Source: Lachnospiraceae bacterium | Lineage (GTDB): Bacteria > Bacillota > Clostridia > Lachnospirales > Lachnospiraceae | DNA: 64,000 bases | Assembly (NCBI GenBank): GCA_017437065.1 | Contig: JAFSBX010000141.1 | Location: 1-64,000 of the forward strand | Direction of reading: 5' to 3' | Part shown: one piece after another, positions 28,871 to 37,937 of the stretch | How positions within the stretch are numbered: the stretch's first letter is position 1 | How the letters are laid out: every line of letters begins with the position of its first letter | Program-made: the position numbers and the translations under genes | Notes under the pieces: model-generated | The model's database searches: none | What the model saw: the letters and a program-made list of their open reading frames with translations, nothing else | Told to the model about the DNA's origin: nothing

Positions 28871-30064
28871 TTATTTTTGACACGCCATAATAGCATTCAT
28901 AAGTTGTTTGGCAACTTCGTCTTTACTCATAACAGGAAGCTCCACAACATTATCTTTTGTAATCAAAGTAACAATATTCGTATCTGTACCAAATCCGGCA
29001 CCATCCTGTTTCACATTATTAGCAACAATCATATCCAGATTTTTCTTTACTAACTTCGCCTTTGAATTTTCCAGCATATTCTCAGTTTCCATGGAAAACC
29101 CGCATAAGAACTGGTCATTGCGTTTATGTTCACCTAAATATTTTAAAATATCATCCGTACGTTCCAGTGCAATAGAAAGCTCACCGTCTTTCTTTTTCAT
29201 TTTTTCATCTGCCACTGTGGCAGGGCGGTAGTCAGCAACGGCTGCAGCTTTGATAACGATGTCCTGCTTGTCAAAACGGGAAGTTACGGCATCAAACATC
29301 TCTTTTGCTGATTCAATTGGAACCACATTTACATATGGTGGCGGTGTAATGGAAGTTTTACCTGTTACTAAAGTAACTTCGGCACCACGCAGCATACAAT
29401 GTTTTGCAATGGCATATCCCATTTTTCCGGTGGAGTGGTTGGAAAGAAAACGGACAGGGTCCAAACGTTCCAATGTTGGTCCGGCAGTAACTAAAATACG
29501 TTTACCTGCCAAATCCTTTTCATAAGCAACTTCACGTTCAATGGCTTCGAAAAGTACCTGTTCCGATGGCATTTTACCGTCTCCCACATCGCCACATGCA
29601 AGATAACCATTATCCGGCTGTATAATTTCATATCCGTAATGAGCCAGCTTTTTCAAATTATCCTGTACGATAGGATTGTGGAACATATGGGTATTCATGG
29701 CAGGAGAAATGATTTTTTTACATTCGCATGCCATAATGGTGGTTGTCAGCATATCATCTGCAATGCCGTTTGCCAGTTTGCCGATGACATTGGCAGAAGC
29801 CGGTGCTACCAGTACCACATCAGTTTGTTTCGCAAGGGAAACGTGTTCCACGCTGTACTGGAAATTTCTGTCGAAGGTGTCAATCAGACATTTGTTTCCG
29901 GTTAGGGTTTCAAAGGTAATCGGATTGATGAAATTTGTCGCGTTCTTTGTCATTAATACAGTGACATTACATTCTTTTTTCTTTAACATGCTTGCCAGAT
30001 TGGCAATTTTATAGGCGGCGATACTACCGGTTACGGCAAGTACCACGTGTTTTCCTTTAAACAT
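28871..30064 (-). CDS. coaBC: Phosphopantothenoylcysteine decarboxylase / phosphopantothenate-cysteine ligase
   Basis: This 397-aa bifunctional flavoprotein makes 4'-phosphopantetheine precursors for CoA. The N-terminal CoaC half has GSIAAYK, the substrate PAMN motif (SPAMNTHM) and the ACGDVGDGKM clamp; the CoaB half has VTAGPTLERLDPVRFLSNHSTG (part) and AAVADYRP. It is downstream of coaX on the same strand with an 81-bp gap, so both are probably one leftward unit. Confidence 0.97.
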   Translation of the reverse strand: MFKGKHVVLAVTGSIAAYKIANLASMLKKKECNVTVLMTKNATNFINPITFETLTGNKCLIDTFDRNFQYSVEHVSLAKQTDVVLVAPASANVIGKLANGIADDMLTTTIMACECKKIISPAMNTHMFHNPIVQDNLKKLAHYGYEIIQPDNGYLACGDVGDGKMPSEQVLFEAIEREVAYEKDLAGKRILVTAGPTLERLDPVRFLSNHSTGKMGYAIAKHCMLRGAEVTLVTGKTSITPPPYVNVVPIESAKEMFDAVTSRFDKQDIVIKAAAVADYRPATVADEKMKKKDGELSIALERTDDILKYLGEHKRNDQFLCGFSMETENMLENSKAKLVKKNLDMIVANNVKQDGAGFGTDTNIVTLITKDNVVELPVMSKDEVAKQLMNAIMACQK

Positions 30065-30145
30065 AAATTCCTCATTTCTGCGTATGGTAAAAAAGTTGTA
30101 AAATACGCTGTTACATTTGTATAAATGCTTATATATTTTAAATAA

Positions 30146-30928
30146 TTACGAGTATTTTTGCTGTTTTGTGTTTTTATCGTAAATCACCTTCAGTCCTTTT
30201 AGCAGTAAATCGTCATCCAAAATAATTTTGTGCTTACAATAAGGAATAATGGATTTAGCGAGTCCACCGGTTGCTACAACGGTGGTAGGATAGCCAAGTT
30301 CTTCTTCAATGCGGTCAATCATACCGTCAATGCAGGATGCATTTCCATAAAGAATACCGCTTTTCATACAGTCAATGGTGTTGGTTCCGATAACTTTTTT
30401 CGGGGCATCCAGTCCGATACGGGGAAGCTGGGAAGTACGGGAAACTAAAGAATCCAAGGAAACTCGTACTCCGGGTAAAATCTGTCCGCCGATATAGTTG
30501 TTGTTTTTGTCTACTACACAGATAGTGGTAGCAGTTCCCATATCGATAATAGTAAGTGGTGCGCCATATTCATGAAGTGCAGCCACAGAATCAACCACAA
30601 GGTCACTTCCTAACTGGGAAGGATTATCCATTAAAATATTGAGTCCGTTTTTTAATCCCGGACCAACAATGAGAGGAGTGAGTTTTAATAATTTCTCAAG
30701 AGCTGTTTTAATCACCAGATTTAACTGTGGTACAACAGAAGAAATAATAACGCCGTCAATGTCGGATGCCTGTATATCATAAAGCTCCAAAACAGTTTTA
30801 AAATCCACAGCATACTCCAATTCTGTTTTTTTGGCAGACGTGGAAAGACGTTCTACAAAATAAATTTTTTCATCATCGATACAACCGATAACGATGTTTG
30901 TGTTTCCCATATCAATTGCTAGTAACAT
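30146..30928 (-). CDS. coaX: Type III pantothenate kinase
   Basis: This 260-aa ASKHA-fold kinase phosphorylates pantothenate, the first CoA step. LLAIDMGNTN (Asp6) and IDMGTATTICVVD are the phosphate-binding motifs; GGQILPGVRVSLDSL and ATGGLAKSI are typical of CoaX. AAGGAG precedes the ATG. A hairpin terminator lies between the ECF gene and this gene, so its transcription is partly uncoupled. Confidence 0.95.
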   Translation of the reverse strand: MLLAIDMGNTNIVIGCIDDEKIYFVERLSTSAKKTELEYAVDFKTVLELYDIQASDIDGVIISSVVPQLNLVIKTALEKLLKLTPLIVGPGLKNGLNILMDNPSQLGSDLVVDSVAALHEYGAPLTIIDMGTATTICVVDKNNNYIGGQILPGVRVSLDSLVSRTSQLPRIGLDAPKKVIGTNTIDCMKSGILYGNASCIDGMIDRIEEELGYPTTVVATGGLAKSIIPYCKHKIILDDDLLLKGLKVIYDKNTKQQKYS

Positions 30929-30966
30929 AGTAATCTCCTTTTAAATTCAGATTGTATTAATTGTAT

Positions 30967-31016
30967 TAAAAAAGGACTGTCTTAAGACCCGGCAGACCGA
31001 AGCAGTAAGACAATCC
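30967..31016 (-). terminator. Leftward terminator between the ECF S component gene and coaX
   Basis: Read on the minus strand, GGATTGTCTTA pairs with TAAGACAGTCC (30974-30984 and 31006-31016 on the plus strand, one mismatch), followed by seven U residues. It probably reduces read-through into coaX. Confidence 0.8.
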
Positions 31017-31025
31017 AGTCGTTCA

Positions 31026-31640
31026 TTAATTTTCCAGTGTAGAAATCAGCCTTGCTTTGTACAGTGCAAAACCGACAAAACCGGTAATCACTGTAGAAGC
31101 AATCATTTCAAATACAGCGTTGATACCTACAAAGGAACAGATAAAGACGATGACGTTTCTGCCGCCGATGAGCTCTTTCATATATTCTGTGTTGCCGAAA
31201 AGCAAAACAAGAGCAGTCATAAAGAAAAGCGTATTAAAAAAAGCAGAACAAAAACCTGTAACAAAACAGGATATGTGAATATTAGTAGCTTTTCTTAATC
31301 CTTTGAAAATATACCCAAGTAAAAGACCGTCCACTAAACGGGGAACAAAGCGCTGTACAAATGCGAAAAACGGATTTATATCAAACAAAAGAGCTCCCAT
31401 TGCACTGGTACCGCCTACTCCGATACATTGTAAAAAGCTTGTCAGTCCAAATACGGCTCCTATGATGGCGCCACCTGCAGGGCCTAAGGTAACTGCGGCT
31501 AACGCTACCGGAATAATGTTCAATGTAATGGCAAGGGGACCGATGTTTAAGTACCCAAGCGGTGTATAAGCCATAAGTAACAAAACTGCGGTAAGCAAAC
31601 CAAGCGTGGTAAGCTGTTTTGTATTAAACGTTTTTTTCAT
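31026..31640 (-). CDS. ECF transporter S component, probably pantothenate (PanT-like)
   Basis: This 204-aa integral membrane protein has about six hydrophobic segments and the S-component look: MKKTFNTKQLTTLGLLTAVLLL at the N-terminus (part of the AinsA-like region), GPAGGAIIGAVFGLTSFL and MGALLFDINPFFAFVQRFVPR. S components bind a vitamin and share the EcfAA'T module encoded elsewhere. Its place upstream of coaX and coaBC makes pantothenate the likely substrate; the sequence alone does not prove it. Confidence 0.82.
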   Translation of the reverse strand: MKKTFNTKQLTTLGLLTAVLLLMAYTPLGYLNIGPLAITLNIIPVALAAVTLGPAGGAIIGAVFGLTSFLQCIGVGGTSAMGALLFDINPFFAFVQRFVPRLVDGLLLGYIFKGLRKATNIHISCFVTGFCSAFFNTLFFMTALVLLFGNTEYMKELIGGRNVIVFICSFVGINAVFEMIASTVITGFVGFALYKARLISTLEN

Positions 31641-31693
31641 ATGAAATTTCCTCCTGTTATCATTCTCCCTTAGCGGAGATACAATACGAGGAC

Positions 31694-31722
31694 ATCATAG
31701 CATGTTTTCTTTTTGGGGGCAA
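31694..31722 (-). promoter_or_regulatory. Promoter of the leftward CoA operon
   Basis: On the minus strand, TTGCCC (31717-31722) and TATGAT (31694-31699) are 17 bp apart. Downstream, before the start codon, TCTCC...GGGAGA forms a small inverted repeat that could be an operator. Confidence 0.55.
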
Positions 31723-31768
31723 TATTTTTGTGAATTTTTTAACCAATCAGCCATTACCACGGTTAGTC

Positions 31769-31797
31769 TTGAAAAGAAAGCAAAAACGTTGTAAAAT
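31769..31797 (+). promoter_or_regulatory. Promoter of hisS-aspS
   Basis: TTGAAA (31769-31774) and TAAAAT (31792-31797) are 17 bp apart, 38 bp before hisS; divergent to the CoA-operon promoter. Confidence 0.65.
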
Positions 31798-31835
31798 CTT
31801 AGAGTTAGATAACTAAAGTAAGTGAGGGAAAGTAA

Positions 31836-33098
31836 ATGGCACTGAGTAAAAAGCCTGTAACAGGCATGAAAGATATAATGCCGGATGAAATGCAGATTCG
31901 TGATTATGTAATTGGCGTAATTAAAGAAACTTATGGAAAATTCGGTTTTACACCTATGGAAACACCTTGTATGGAAAATATTGCAAATTTGAGCAACAAA
32001 CAGGGTGGCGAAAATGAGAAATTAATCTTTAAGGTTTTAAAAAGAGGAGAAAAGCTGAATCTGGAGACAGCACAGGAAGAAAATGATTTAGTAGACTTTG
32101 GAATGCGTTATGATTTGACAGTTCCGCTGGTACGTTACTATTCCAATCATTCTAATGAACTGCCTTCTCCGTTTAAAGCATTACAGATAGGAAACGTGTG
32201 GAGAGCGGACAGACCGCAAAGAGGAAGATATCGCCAGTTTATGCAGTGTGATATTGATATTTTAGGTGAGCCGACAAACCTTGCGGAAATCGAGCTGATT
32301 TTAGCAACTACAACAACACTTGGAAAGCTGGGATTTAAAAACTTCCAGATTCGAATTAATGACAGAAGAATTTTAAAGGCTATGGCTGCTTATAGTGGTT
32401 TTAATGAAGAAGATTATGACAGCATTTTCATTACGCTGGACAAGATGGACAAAATCGGTTTGGAAGGTGTAGAACAGGAATTATTAAAGGATGGTTATAC
32501 ACAGGAAAGTGTAGATAAATATTTAGGTTTATTTAAAGGATTAAATGAATCGGAAGATGGTCTTGCGTTCATTGAAGAAAAGATGACAGGATTTTTAGAA
32601 GAAGACGTGAAGGTAAGTTTTAGAGAAATTATCGAAAGCGTAAAGGCTACAAAGGGTGACCATTTTGAATTGGTATTTGATCCGACTTTAGTGCGTGGTA
32701 TGTCCTACTACACAGGAACTATTTTTGAAATTGCCATGCCGGAATTCGGCGGTAGTTGCGGTGGCGGTGGCCGTTACGATAAAATGGTGGGTAAATTTAC
32801 AGGAAAAGATACACCGGCTTGTGGATTTTCCATTGGTTTTGAAAGAATTATCTTACTTTTGATGGAAAGCGGATTTAAGGTGCCGAATCAGAGTAAGAAA
32901 ATTGCATACTTAATCGAAAAGGGTGTTGCCGGAGAAGTACTTTGTGATGTGATTGCGAAGGCGCAGGAAGAAAGAAAAGATGGTACACAGGTTCTTGTGG
33001 CAAGAATGAATAAAAATAAAAAATTCCAGAAAGAACAGCTGACAGCCGAAGGCTATGAGGAATTTAAGGAATTTTATAAAGATCCGTTAAAAAATTAA
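31836..33098 (+). CDS. hisS: Histidyl-tRNA synthetase
   Basis: This 420-aa class II synthetase charges tRNA-His. Motif 2 is VWRADRPQRGRYRQFMQCD, the histidine-specific motif is LVRGMSYYTGTIFEI, and motif 3 contains GFSIGFERI. The C-terminal anticodon-binding domain is shorter than in E. coli HisRS but normal for this lineage. GTGAGGG precedes the ATG; 16 bp separate it from aspS. Confidence 0.95.
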   Translation: MALSKKPVTGMKDIMPDEMQIRDYVIGVIKETYGKFGFTPMETPCMENIANLSNKQGGENEKLIFKVLKRGEKLNLETAQEENDLVDFGMRYDLTVPLVRYYSNHSNELPSPFKALQIGNVWRADRPQRGRYRQFMQCDIDILGEPTNLAEIELILATTTTLGKLGFKNFQIRINDRRILKAMAAYSGFNEEDYDSIFITLDKMDKIGLEGVEQELLKDGYTQESVDKYLGLFKGLNESEDGLAFIEEKMTGFLEEDVKVSFREIIESVKATKGDHFELVFDPTLVRGMSYYTGTIFEIAMPEFGGSCGGGGRYDKMVGKFTGKDTPACGFSIGFERIILLLMESGFKVPNQSKKIAYLIEKGVAGEVLCDVIAKAQEERKDGTQVLVARMNKNKKFQKEQLTAEGYEEFKEFYKDPLKN

Positions 33099-33114
33099 GG
33101 GAGGATAACAGATT

Positions 33115-34920
33115 ATGGCAGAATCAATGAAAGGTTTAAAAAGAACCCATAGATGTACAGAAGTAAGCGGCAGCAATGTCGGAGAAACTGTTACTGTTAT
33201 GGGCTGGGTTCAGAAACAGAGAAATAAAGGCGGTATTATTTTCGTAGATTTAAGAGACCGTTCCGGACTTTTACAGGTGATTTTTGAAGAAGAGGAATGT
33301 GGTGCGGAAAGCTTTGCAAAGGCAGAAAAAATCAGAAGTGAATTCGTGATTGCCGTTGTTGGAGAAGTAACAAAAAGAGCAGGGGAAGCGAATGCCAATT
33401 TGGCAACAGGTGATATTGAAATCCGTGCAAAAGAAATCCGCGTGTTATCCGAAGCACAGACACCTCCGTTCCCGATTGAAGAGGATTCCAAGACAAAAGA
33501 AGATCTTCGATTAAAATACCGTTATCTTGACCTTAGAAGACCGGATTTACAGAAAAACATTATGCTCAGAAGTAAAATTGCTACTTCTATCCGTGCTTTC
33601 TTAGCAGAAGAAGGATTTATTGAAATTGAAACACCGATGCTTTGTAAATCCACACCGGAAGGAGCAAGAGATTACCTTGTACCAAGCCGTGTGCATCCGG
33701 GCAATTTTTATGCGTTGCCACAGTCACCGCAGATTTTTAAGCAGCTGTTAATGTGTTCAGGATATGACCGTTATTTCCAGATTGCAAAATGTTTCCGTGA
33801 TGAAGACTTACGTGCAGACAGACAGCCGGAATTTACACAGGTGGATATGGAATTATCTTTCGTTGACGAAGAAGATGTAATGGAAGTAAATGAAAGACTT
33901 TTGAAAAAAGTATGTAAAGAAGCAATCGGACTGGATATTTCTCTTCCAATTCCAAGAATGACATGGCAGGATGCTATGGACCGCTTTGGATCTGATAAAC
34001 CGGATACACGTTTCGGCATGGAACTGGTAGATGTATCTAAAGTAGTGGAAGGATGCGGATTTGGAGTATTTACTTCTGCTTTGGAGAATGGTGGTTCTGT
34101 TCGTGGTATTAATGCAAAAGGTCAGGCAGAAATGCCTCGTAAAAAGATTGATGCCCTTGTAGAATTTGCAAAAGGTTATGGAGCAAAAGGACTGGCTTAC
34201 CTTTCCGTACAGCAGGATGGCACATACAAATCTTCTTTCGCGAAATTTATGACAGAAGAGGAATTAAAAGCACTTGTAGAAGCCATGGGCGGAGAAAAAG
34301 GAGATTTACTTTTATTTGCTGCTGATAAAAACAGTATTGTATGGAGTGTACTTGGTGCTCTTCGTCTGGAAGTCGGAAAACAGATGGGACTCATTGATGA
34401 AGATAAATTTAACTTCCTTTGGGTGACAGATTTCCCACTTTTGGAGTACAGCGAGGAAGAAGACCGTTATGTGGCAATGCATCACCCGTTTACAATGCCG
34501 AAGGAAGAAGATTTAGAGCTTCTTGACAGCAATCCTGCTGCAGTTCGTGCAAAAGCATACGATATTGTATTGAATGGTGTAGAACTTGGCGGTGGTTCTG
34601 TACGTATTTTCCAGAGTGATGTACAGGAGAAGATGTTTGAAGTACTTGGCTTTACGAAGGAAGATGCTTATGAACGTTTCGGATTTTTGTTGAACGCGTT
34701 TAAATATGGTGTTCCGCCACATGCAGGACTTGCTTATGGATTGGACAGACTTGTTATGCTGCTTGTGAAGGCAGAGAGTATCAGGGAGGTTATTGCATTC
34801 CCGAAAGTGAAGGATGCGTCCTGTCTGATGACGGATGCACCGAATGTGGTGGATGAGAAACAGTTGGAGGAGTTGCAGATAGCAATTAATGCGGCAGAAA
34901 AGGAAGAAGTAGAAGAGTAA
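33115..34920 (+). CDS. aspS: Aspartyl-tRNA synthetase (bacterial type)
   Basis: This 601-aa class II synthetase has the N-terminal OB-fold (VTVMGWVQKQRNKGGIIFVDLRDRSG in part), the catalytic motifs PQSPQIFKQLLM, CFRDEDLRADRQPEFTQVD, the bacterial GAD insertion, and motif 3 GLAYGLDRLVML. Whether it is discriminating or also charges tRNA-Asn cannot be told here. It follows hisS as usual in Firmicutes and is followed by a long hairpin repeat element. Confidence 0.97.
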   Translation: MAESMKGLKRTHRCTEVSGSNVGETVTVMGWVQKQRNKGGIIFVDLRDRSGLLQVIFEEEECGAESFAKAEKIRSEFVIAVVGEVTKRAGEANANLATGDIEIRAKEIRVLSEAQTPPFPIEEDSKTKEDLRLKYRYLDLRRPDLQKNIMLRSKIATSIRAFLAEEGFIEIETPMLCKSTPEGARDYLVPSRVHPGNFYALPQSPQIFKQLLMCSGYDRYFQIAKCFRDEDLRADRQPEFTQVDMELSFVDEEDVMEVNERLLKKVCKEAIGLDISLPIPRMTWQDAMDRFGSDKPDTRFGMELVDVSKVVEGCGFGVFTSALENGGSVRGINAKGQAEMPRKKIDALVEFAKGYGAKGLAYLSVQQDGTYKSSFAKFMTEEELKALVEAMGGEKGDLLLFAADKNSIVWSVLGALRLEVGKQMGLIDEDKFNFLWVTDFPLLEYSEEEDRYVAMHHPFTMPKEEDLELLDSNPAAVRAKAYDIVLNGVELGGGSVRIFQSDVQEKMFEVLGFTKEDAYERFGFLLNAFKYGVPPHAGLAYGLDRLVMLLVKAESIREVIAFPKVKDASCLMTDAPNVVDEKQLEELQIAINAAEKEEVEE

Positions 34921-34928
34921 GGCTGTGA

Positions 34929-35025
34929 GGCATATTGCGGAAAAATGTTTCACCGTTTGTTCCGGGTTCCGAATCTAATATTCGGAACAAGTCACAAATG
35001 GCGAAACCTTTTTTCGCAATATGCC
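34929..35025 (-). repeat. Structured repeat element, short member
   Basis: The outer arms GGCATATTGCG (34929-34939) and CGCAATATGCC (35015-35025) pair perfectly and an inner hairpin TTCCGAAT / ATTCGGAA closes the structure. Read on the minus strand, the internal loop contains CATTTGTGACTTGT (34987-35000), identical over 14 bases to 56487-56500, and CGGAACAAA (34956-34964), identical to 56662-56670, in the same relative places. It is therefore a short relative of the two large elements between recJ and murE. It may also act as a terminator for aspS. Confidence 0.75.
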
Positions 35026-35119
35026 AATTTCAGTTGTTGGAAGAAAAAAAGTTGAACGGAATATATTGGGAAAAGGTAGCTTGGATGTGGTGAAAAGAGT
35101 TACATAGAGGGAAATTGAA

Positions 35120-35815
35120 TTGAAATTGTATATTATTGATATTCGGGAAGTGGAAAAGAATAGTAGGGTGGGGGAGAGGATGTTTGCTGTTGTGGGGAGG
35201 CAGAGGCAGGAGAAGATTGAGAAATATCGGTTCGATAAGGATAAGTTGAGGAGCTTGTGTGCGGGGGCTTTGCTTTGTCTTGGAGTGATGGAGTGGGATG
35301 AGGGAGAGTTGGATTTTGATTTGCATAAGGTGGTGCCGGAGAAGGTGAACTGGGAGATGCTTCCGGCTTTTTTTGATGCACAGAAAAAAGATGTTTCTTG
35401 TGATTATGGAAAGAATGGGAAGCCGTCTTTAGTACATTATCCGAGTATTCATTTTAATGTTTCGCATTCGGGAGACTATGTGATTGCGGCTTTTGACAGA
35501 CAGCCGGTGGGGATTGATATACAGGAACACAGGCAGTTGAAGGATAGTACGGCAAGGCATTTTCTGACGGCTTGGGAGTTGGAACAGGCGACAATGCAGG
35601 CAGAAAATGGAAATAGAGAAGAAATTTTATGCAGACTCTGGGCAATTAAGGAAAGCTATGTGAAGTTAACCGGAGAAGGGATTGGGAAACCTATGAAGGA
35701 ATTCCGGGTCAACAGGCAGAGTTGTCAAATTGAGGATGAGAAACGTCAGCCTATTGCCGGATTTGTAGAAAAACTGTGGATGGAGAACTATTATATTTCC
35801 GTGTGTAGCTTTTAG
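35120..35815 (+). CDS. 4'-phosphopantetheinyl transferase (Sfp-type)
   Basis: This 231-aa enzyme transfers phosphopantetheine from CoA to a carrier protein. Sfp-family motifs are HFNVSHSGDYVIAAF, VGIDIQE (Asp133) and LWAIKESYVKLTGEG (Glu178, Lys182). It starts at TTG 35120 with GAGGG eight bases upstream. The partner carrier protein is not in the window; a Sfp-type enzyme usually serves peptide or polyketide synthases but can serve fatty-acid ACP. The 5' part is unusually G-rich, giving long spurious reverse-strand frames. Confidence 0.9.
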   Translation: MKLYIIDIREVEKNSRVGERMFAVVGRQRQEKIEKYRFDKDKLRSLCAGALLCLGVMEWDEGELDFDLHKVVPEKVNWEMLPAFFDAQKKDVSCDYGKNGKPSLVHYPSIHFNVSHSGDYVIAAFDRQPVGIDIQEHRQLKDSTARHFLTAWELEQATMQAENGNREEILCRLWAIKESYVKLTGEGIGKPMKEFRVNRQSCQIEDEKRQPIAGFVEKLWMENYYISVCSF

Positions 35816-35830
35816 GAGGTATAGAAAGGA

Positions 35831-36766
35831 CTACTGAAGCCAGCCGAAAAAATCAAGGCAGTTTTCAAAGGCGGGTCCCCAACTGTATTCGTCATGTTGA
35901 CCGTTCTCATCTTCCTCTAAAATAATGTGTTTTAAACCATTTTCCTCTGCAATTGTATAGGCAGAATAAGTGGATTGTCTTGCAAAGTCATATTTAGCTG
36001 TAAAAAAGTATATGTAATGTTCTGAAAGTGAGTCGGGTATCATATTTTCTTTTAAAAAGGTGGTCATTTTGGCGGAATCCTGATTATCACAATAGGAAAA
36101 CATTCCGACATAACCAAAAACATCCGAATAACGTACAGTTGCATTAAAAGAAACAACAGCACCATAGGAAGCACCGATGATAGCAGTGTGTTCTTTGTCG
36201 GGTAAAGTTCTATAATTTTCATCAATATATTCTTTTACTGTTTCTACATAAAAATCACAAGTTTCATTAGCAAGTCCTTCGCCATCACCGTAAAAAGAAT
36301 CCAAATAAAGGTTATATTCTTCATTTCTTCGGGCAGTAGAGTCAATTCCGACAACAATAATTCCATCTGTTCTTCCTTCTTTGGCAAGACGGTCTAAAAG
36401 ATTTCCTAGTAACCATGACTTCCCATAGGTAGCAGTAGAACTACTAAAAAGATTTTGTCCATCAGGCATATAGACAACAGGATAGGATTTATTGCTTTTT
36501 TCATAGTTGGGAGGAAGATAAATTCGAAGAACATTATGTTCGGTATTTAATTGTGGGCTGTAAAAGTTGGGGATGGTAACAACGATACCTTGTTTCTTTT
36601 CTGAGGAAGAAGGGATTTCCGGTTCGGTTGTGTTTTCTGTTTCGGATGATATTGCAATTGGCTCAGAAGCTGTGTTTGAAACGGTGTTGGTACGACAACC
36701 GCAAAAAGTAATACTTGAACTAATCAGTATTAACACTATTTTTTGACAAAGATTAATTTTTTTCAT
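35831..36766 (-). CDS. Putative esterase lipoprotein (alpha/beta hydrolase)
   Basis: This 311-aa protein has a lipoprotein-like signal peptide (hydrophobic 8-23, Cys24 or Cys22), a Ser/Thr/Glu-rich linker, then an esterase-D/Fes-type hydrolase domain: LRIYLPPNYE, YPVVYMPDGQNLF, GIIVVGIDSTARRNEEY, nucleophile GASYG (Ser200), and a C-terminal His in QHDEYSWG. Such enzymes are surface esterases acting on carbohydrate or siderophore esters; the substrate is unknown. It ends 15 bp from the convergent PPTase stop and is divergent from the AraC gene. Confidence 0.8.
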   Translation of the reverse strand: MKKINLCQKIVLILISSSITFCGCRTNTVSNTASEPIAISSETENTTEPEIPSSSEKKQGIVVTIPNFYSPQLNTEHNVLRIYLPPNYEKSNKSYPVVYMPDGQNLFSSSTATYGKSWLLGNLLDRLAKEGRTDGIIVVGIDSTARRNEEYNLYLDSFYGDGEGLANETCDFYVETVKEYIDENYRTLPDKEHTAIIGASYGAVVSFNATVRYSDVFGYVGMFSYCDNQDSAKMTTFLKENMIPDSLSEHYIYFFTAKYDFARQSTYSAYTIAEENGLKHIILEEDENGQHDEYSWGPAFENCLDFFGWLQ

Positions 36767-36977
36767 AAATGCTCCATTCTACTATGTAATTTAGGACATA
36801 GTCATATATTTGATAATTATATTTTAGGATGGAAGTAGTAAACGATATAGAGTGAATCATCAGTAAAAGTTGCATTATTGTCAGAAAAAAATATAATAAT
36901 AAGCAAGAATATACATTGTTAGAGCTAATGGTATTAGATGTAACAATGTACTAAGTAATAAGGGAGTGGACTTGAGT

Positions 36978-37859
36978 ATGATAGAACAATGCGTACAGGA
37001 GCATCATGGATATTTTTCATTGGATATGAATTATATTTTTGAATACTCTTTTTGCAATAAGGAGTGTCAGCAAAACAGATTTTGTTTTGTATATGCAGAG
37101 TGCGGAGAAGTAAAGTACAAATGGAATAACGTGGTTGGAAATTGTATTGCGCCAGTAGTATTTTATATTCATGAGAGAACCGAGTTTGAGATAGAAAATA
37201 AAGAGGGAATTCATGTCATTATTTTTCATCCACATATTATAAATTCAGTGTTTGATTTTGAAAATATTCGAAATGAGAAAAATACATTTTCGGTTACGGA
37301 AATGCAGGATACATATTTGCTTTCAAATTTTTTGAAAGAGAAGGATGATGGAAAAGTTTTTTTTGCTGTGGATAGATTTTTGAACCAGAGGATAGCGTTA
37401 CTTATACAAAATTTTCGCGAGGAGATTTCTGTGCAGGATTCCGATTTTTGGGCATGTAAAAGCCGTTCATGTTTAATGGAAATATTGTCATTGGCGATGA
37501 GTGAACGTGATGAAAATAATGCAGAGGTGGAAAAGGAGCAGTTCATTGCAGATATTAAGTCATATATAGTCAGTAATTTGGAACAGAAAATAACGATTCC
37601 TGATTTGACAAGGCAGTTTCATATGAACCGGACGGATTTGTCTAAATTATTTCTTGAAAAAACAGGAACTACAATTATGAGTTATGTTTTAGAAAGGCGC
37701 ATGGAGCTTGCGGCATCATTTTTGCGTAATACAGGACTTCCCGGAACAATAATTATGGAACGGGTGGGATTTAATCAATATGCTTACTTTTCACGCTGCT
37801 TTAAAAAATATACTGGTAGTTCTCCAAGGGAATACCGGCAGGCATATAAAAATAATTGA
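36978..37859 (+). CDS. AraC-family transcriptional regulator
   Basis: This 293-aa protein has an N-terminal cupin-like sensing part and a C-terminal pair of helix-turn-helix motifs (IPDLTRQFHMNRTDLSKLFLE; MERVGFNQYAYFSRCFKKYTGSSPREYR, quoted in part), the AraC signature. The start is ambiguous among GTG 36966, TTG 36972 and ATG 36978; AAGGGAG ends at 36966. It is divergent from the esterase gene across about 200 bp in which I see no confident promoter, and precedes an amidase and the transport operon, either of which it could regulate. Confidence 0.88.
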   Translation: MIEQCVQEHHGYFSLDMNYIFEYSFCNKECQQNRFCFVYAECGEVKYKWNNVVGNCIAPVVFYIHERTEFEIENKEGIHVIIFHPHIINSVFDFENIRNEKNTFSVTEMQDTYLLSNFLKEKDDGKVFFAVDRFLNQRIALLIQNFREEISVQDSDFWACKSRSCLMEILSLAMSERDENNAEVEKEQFIADIKSYIVSNLEQKITIPDLTRQFHMNRTDLSKLFLEKTGTTIMSYVLERRMELAASFLRNTGLPGTIIMERVGFNQYAYFSRCFKKYTGSSPREYRQAYKNN

Positions 37860-37937
37860 GCCATGCATTCAGAAAAAAGTACCGTTATTTATTAATCTGC
37901 ATACATTATATAGAAGAAAACAAAAAAGAGGTGCCGT

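Noticed and set aside
35030..35645. Reverse-strand proline/serine-rich frames opposite the PPTase gene
   Set aside because: They arise from the G-rich coding strand; the forward frame has all Sfp motifs.
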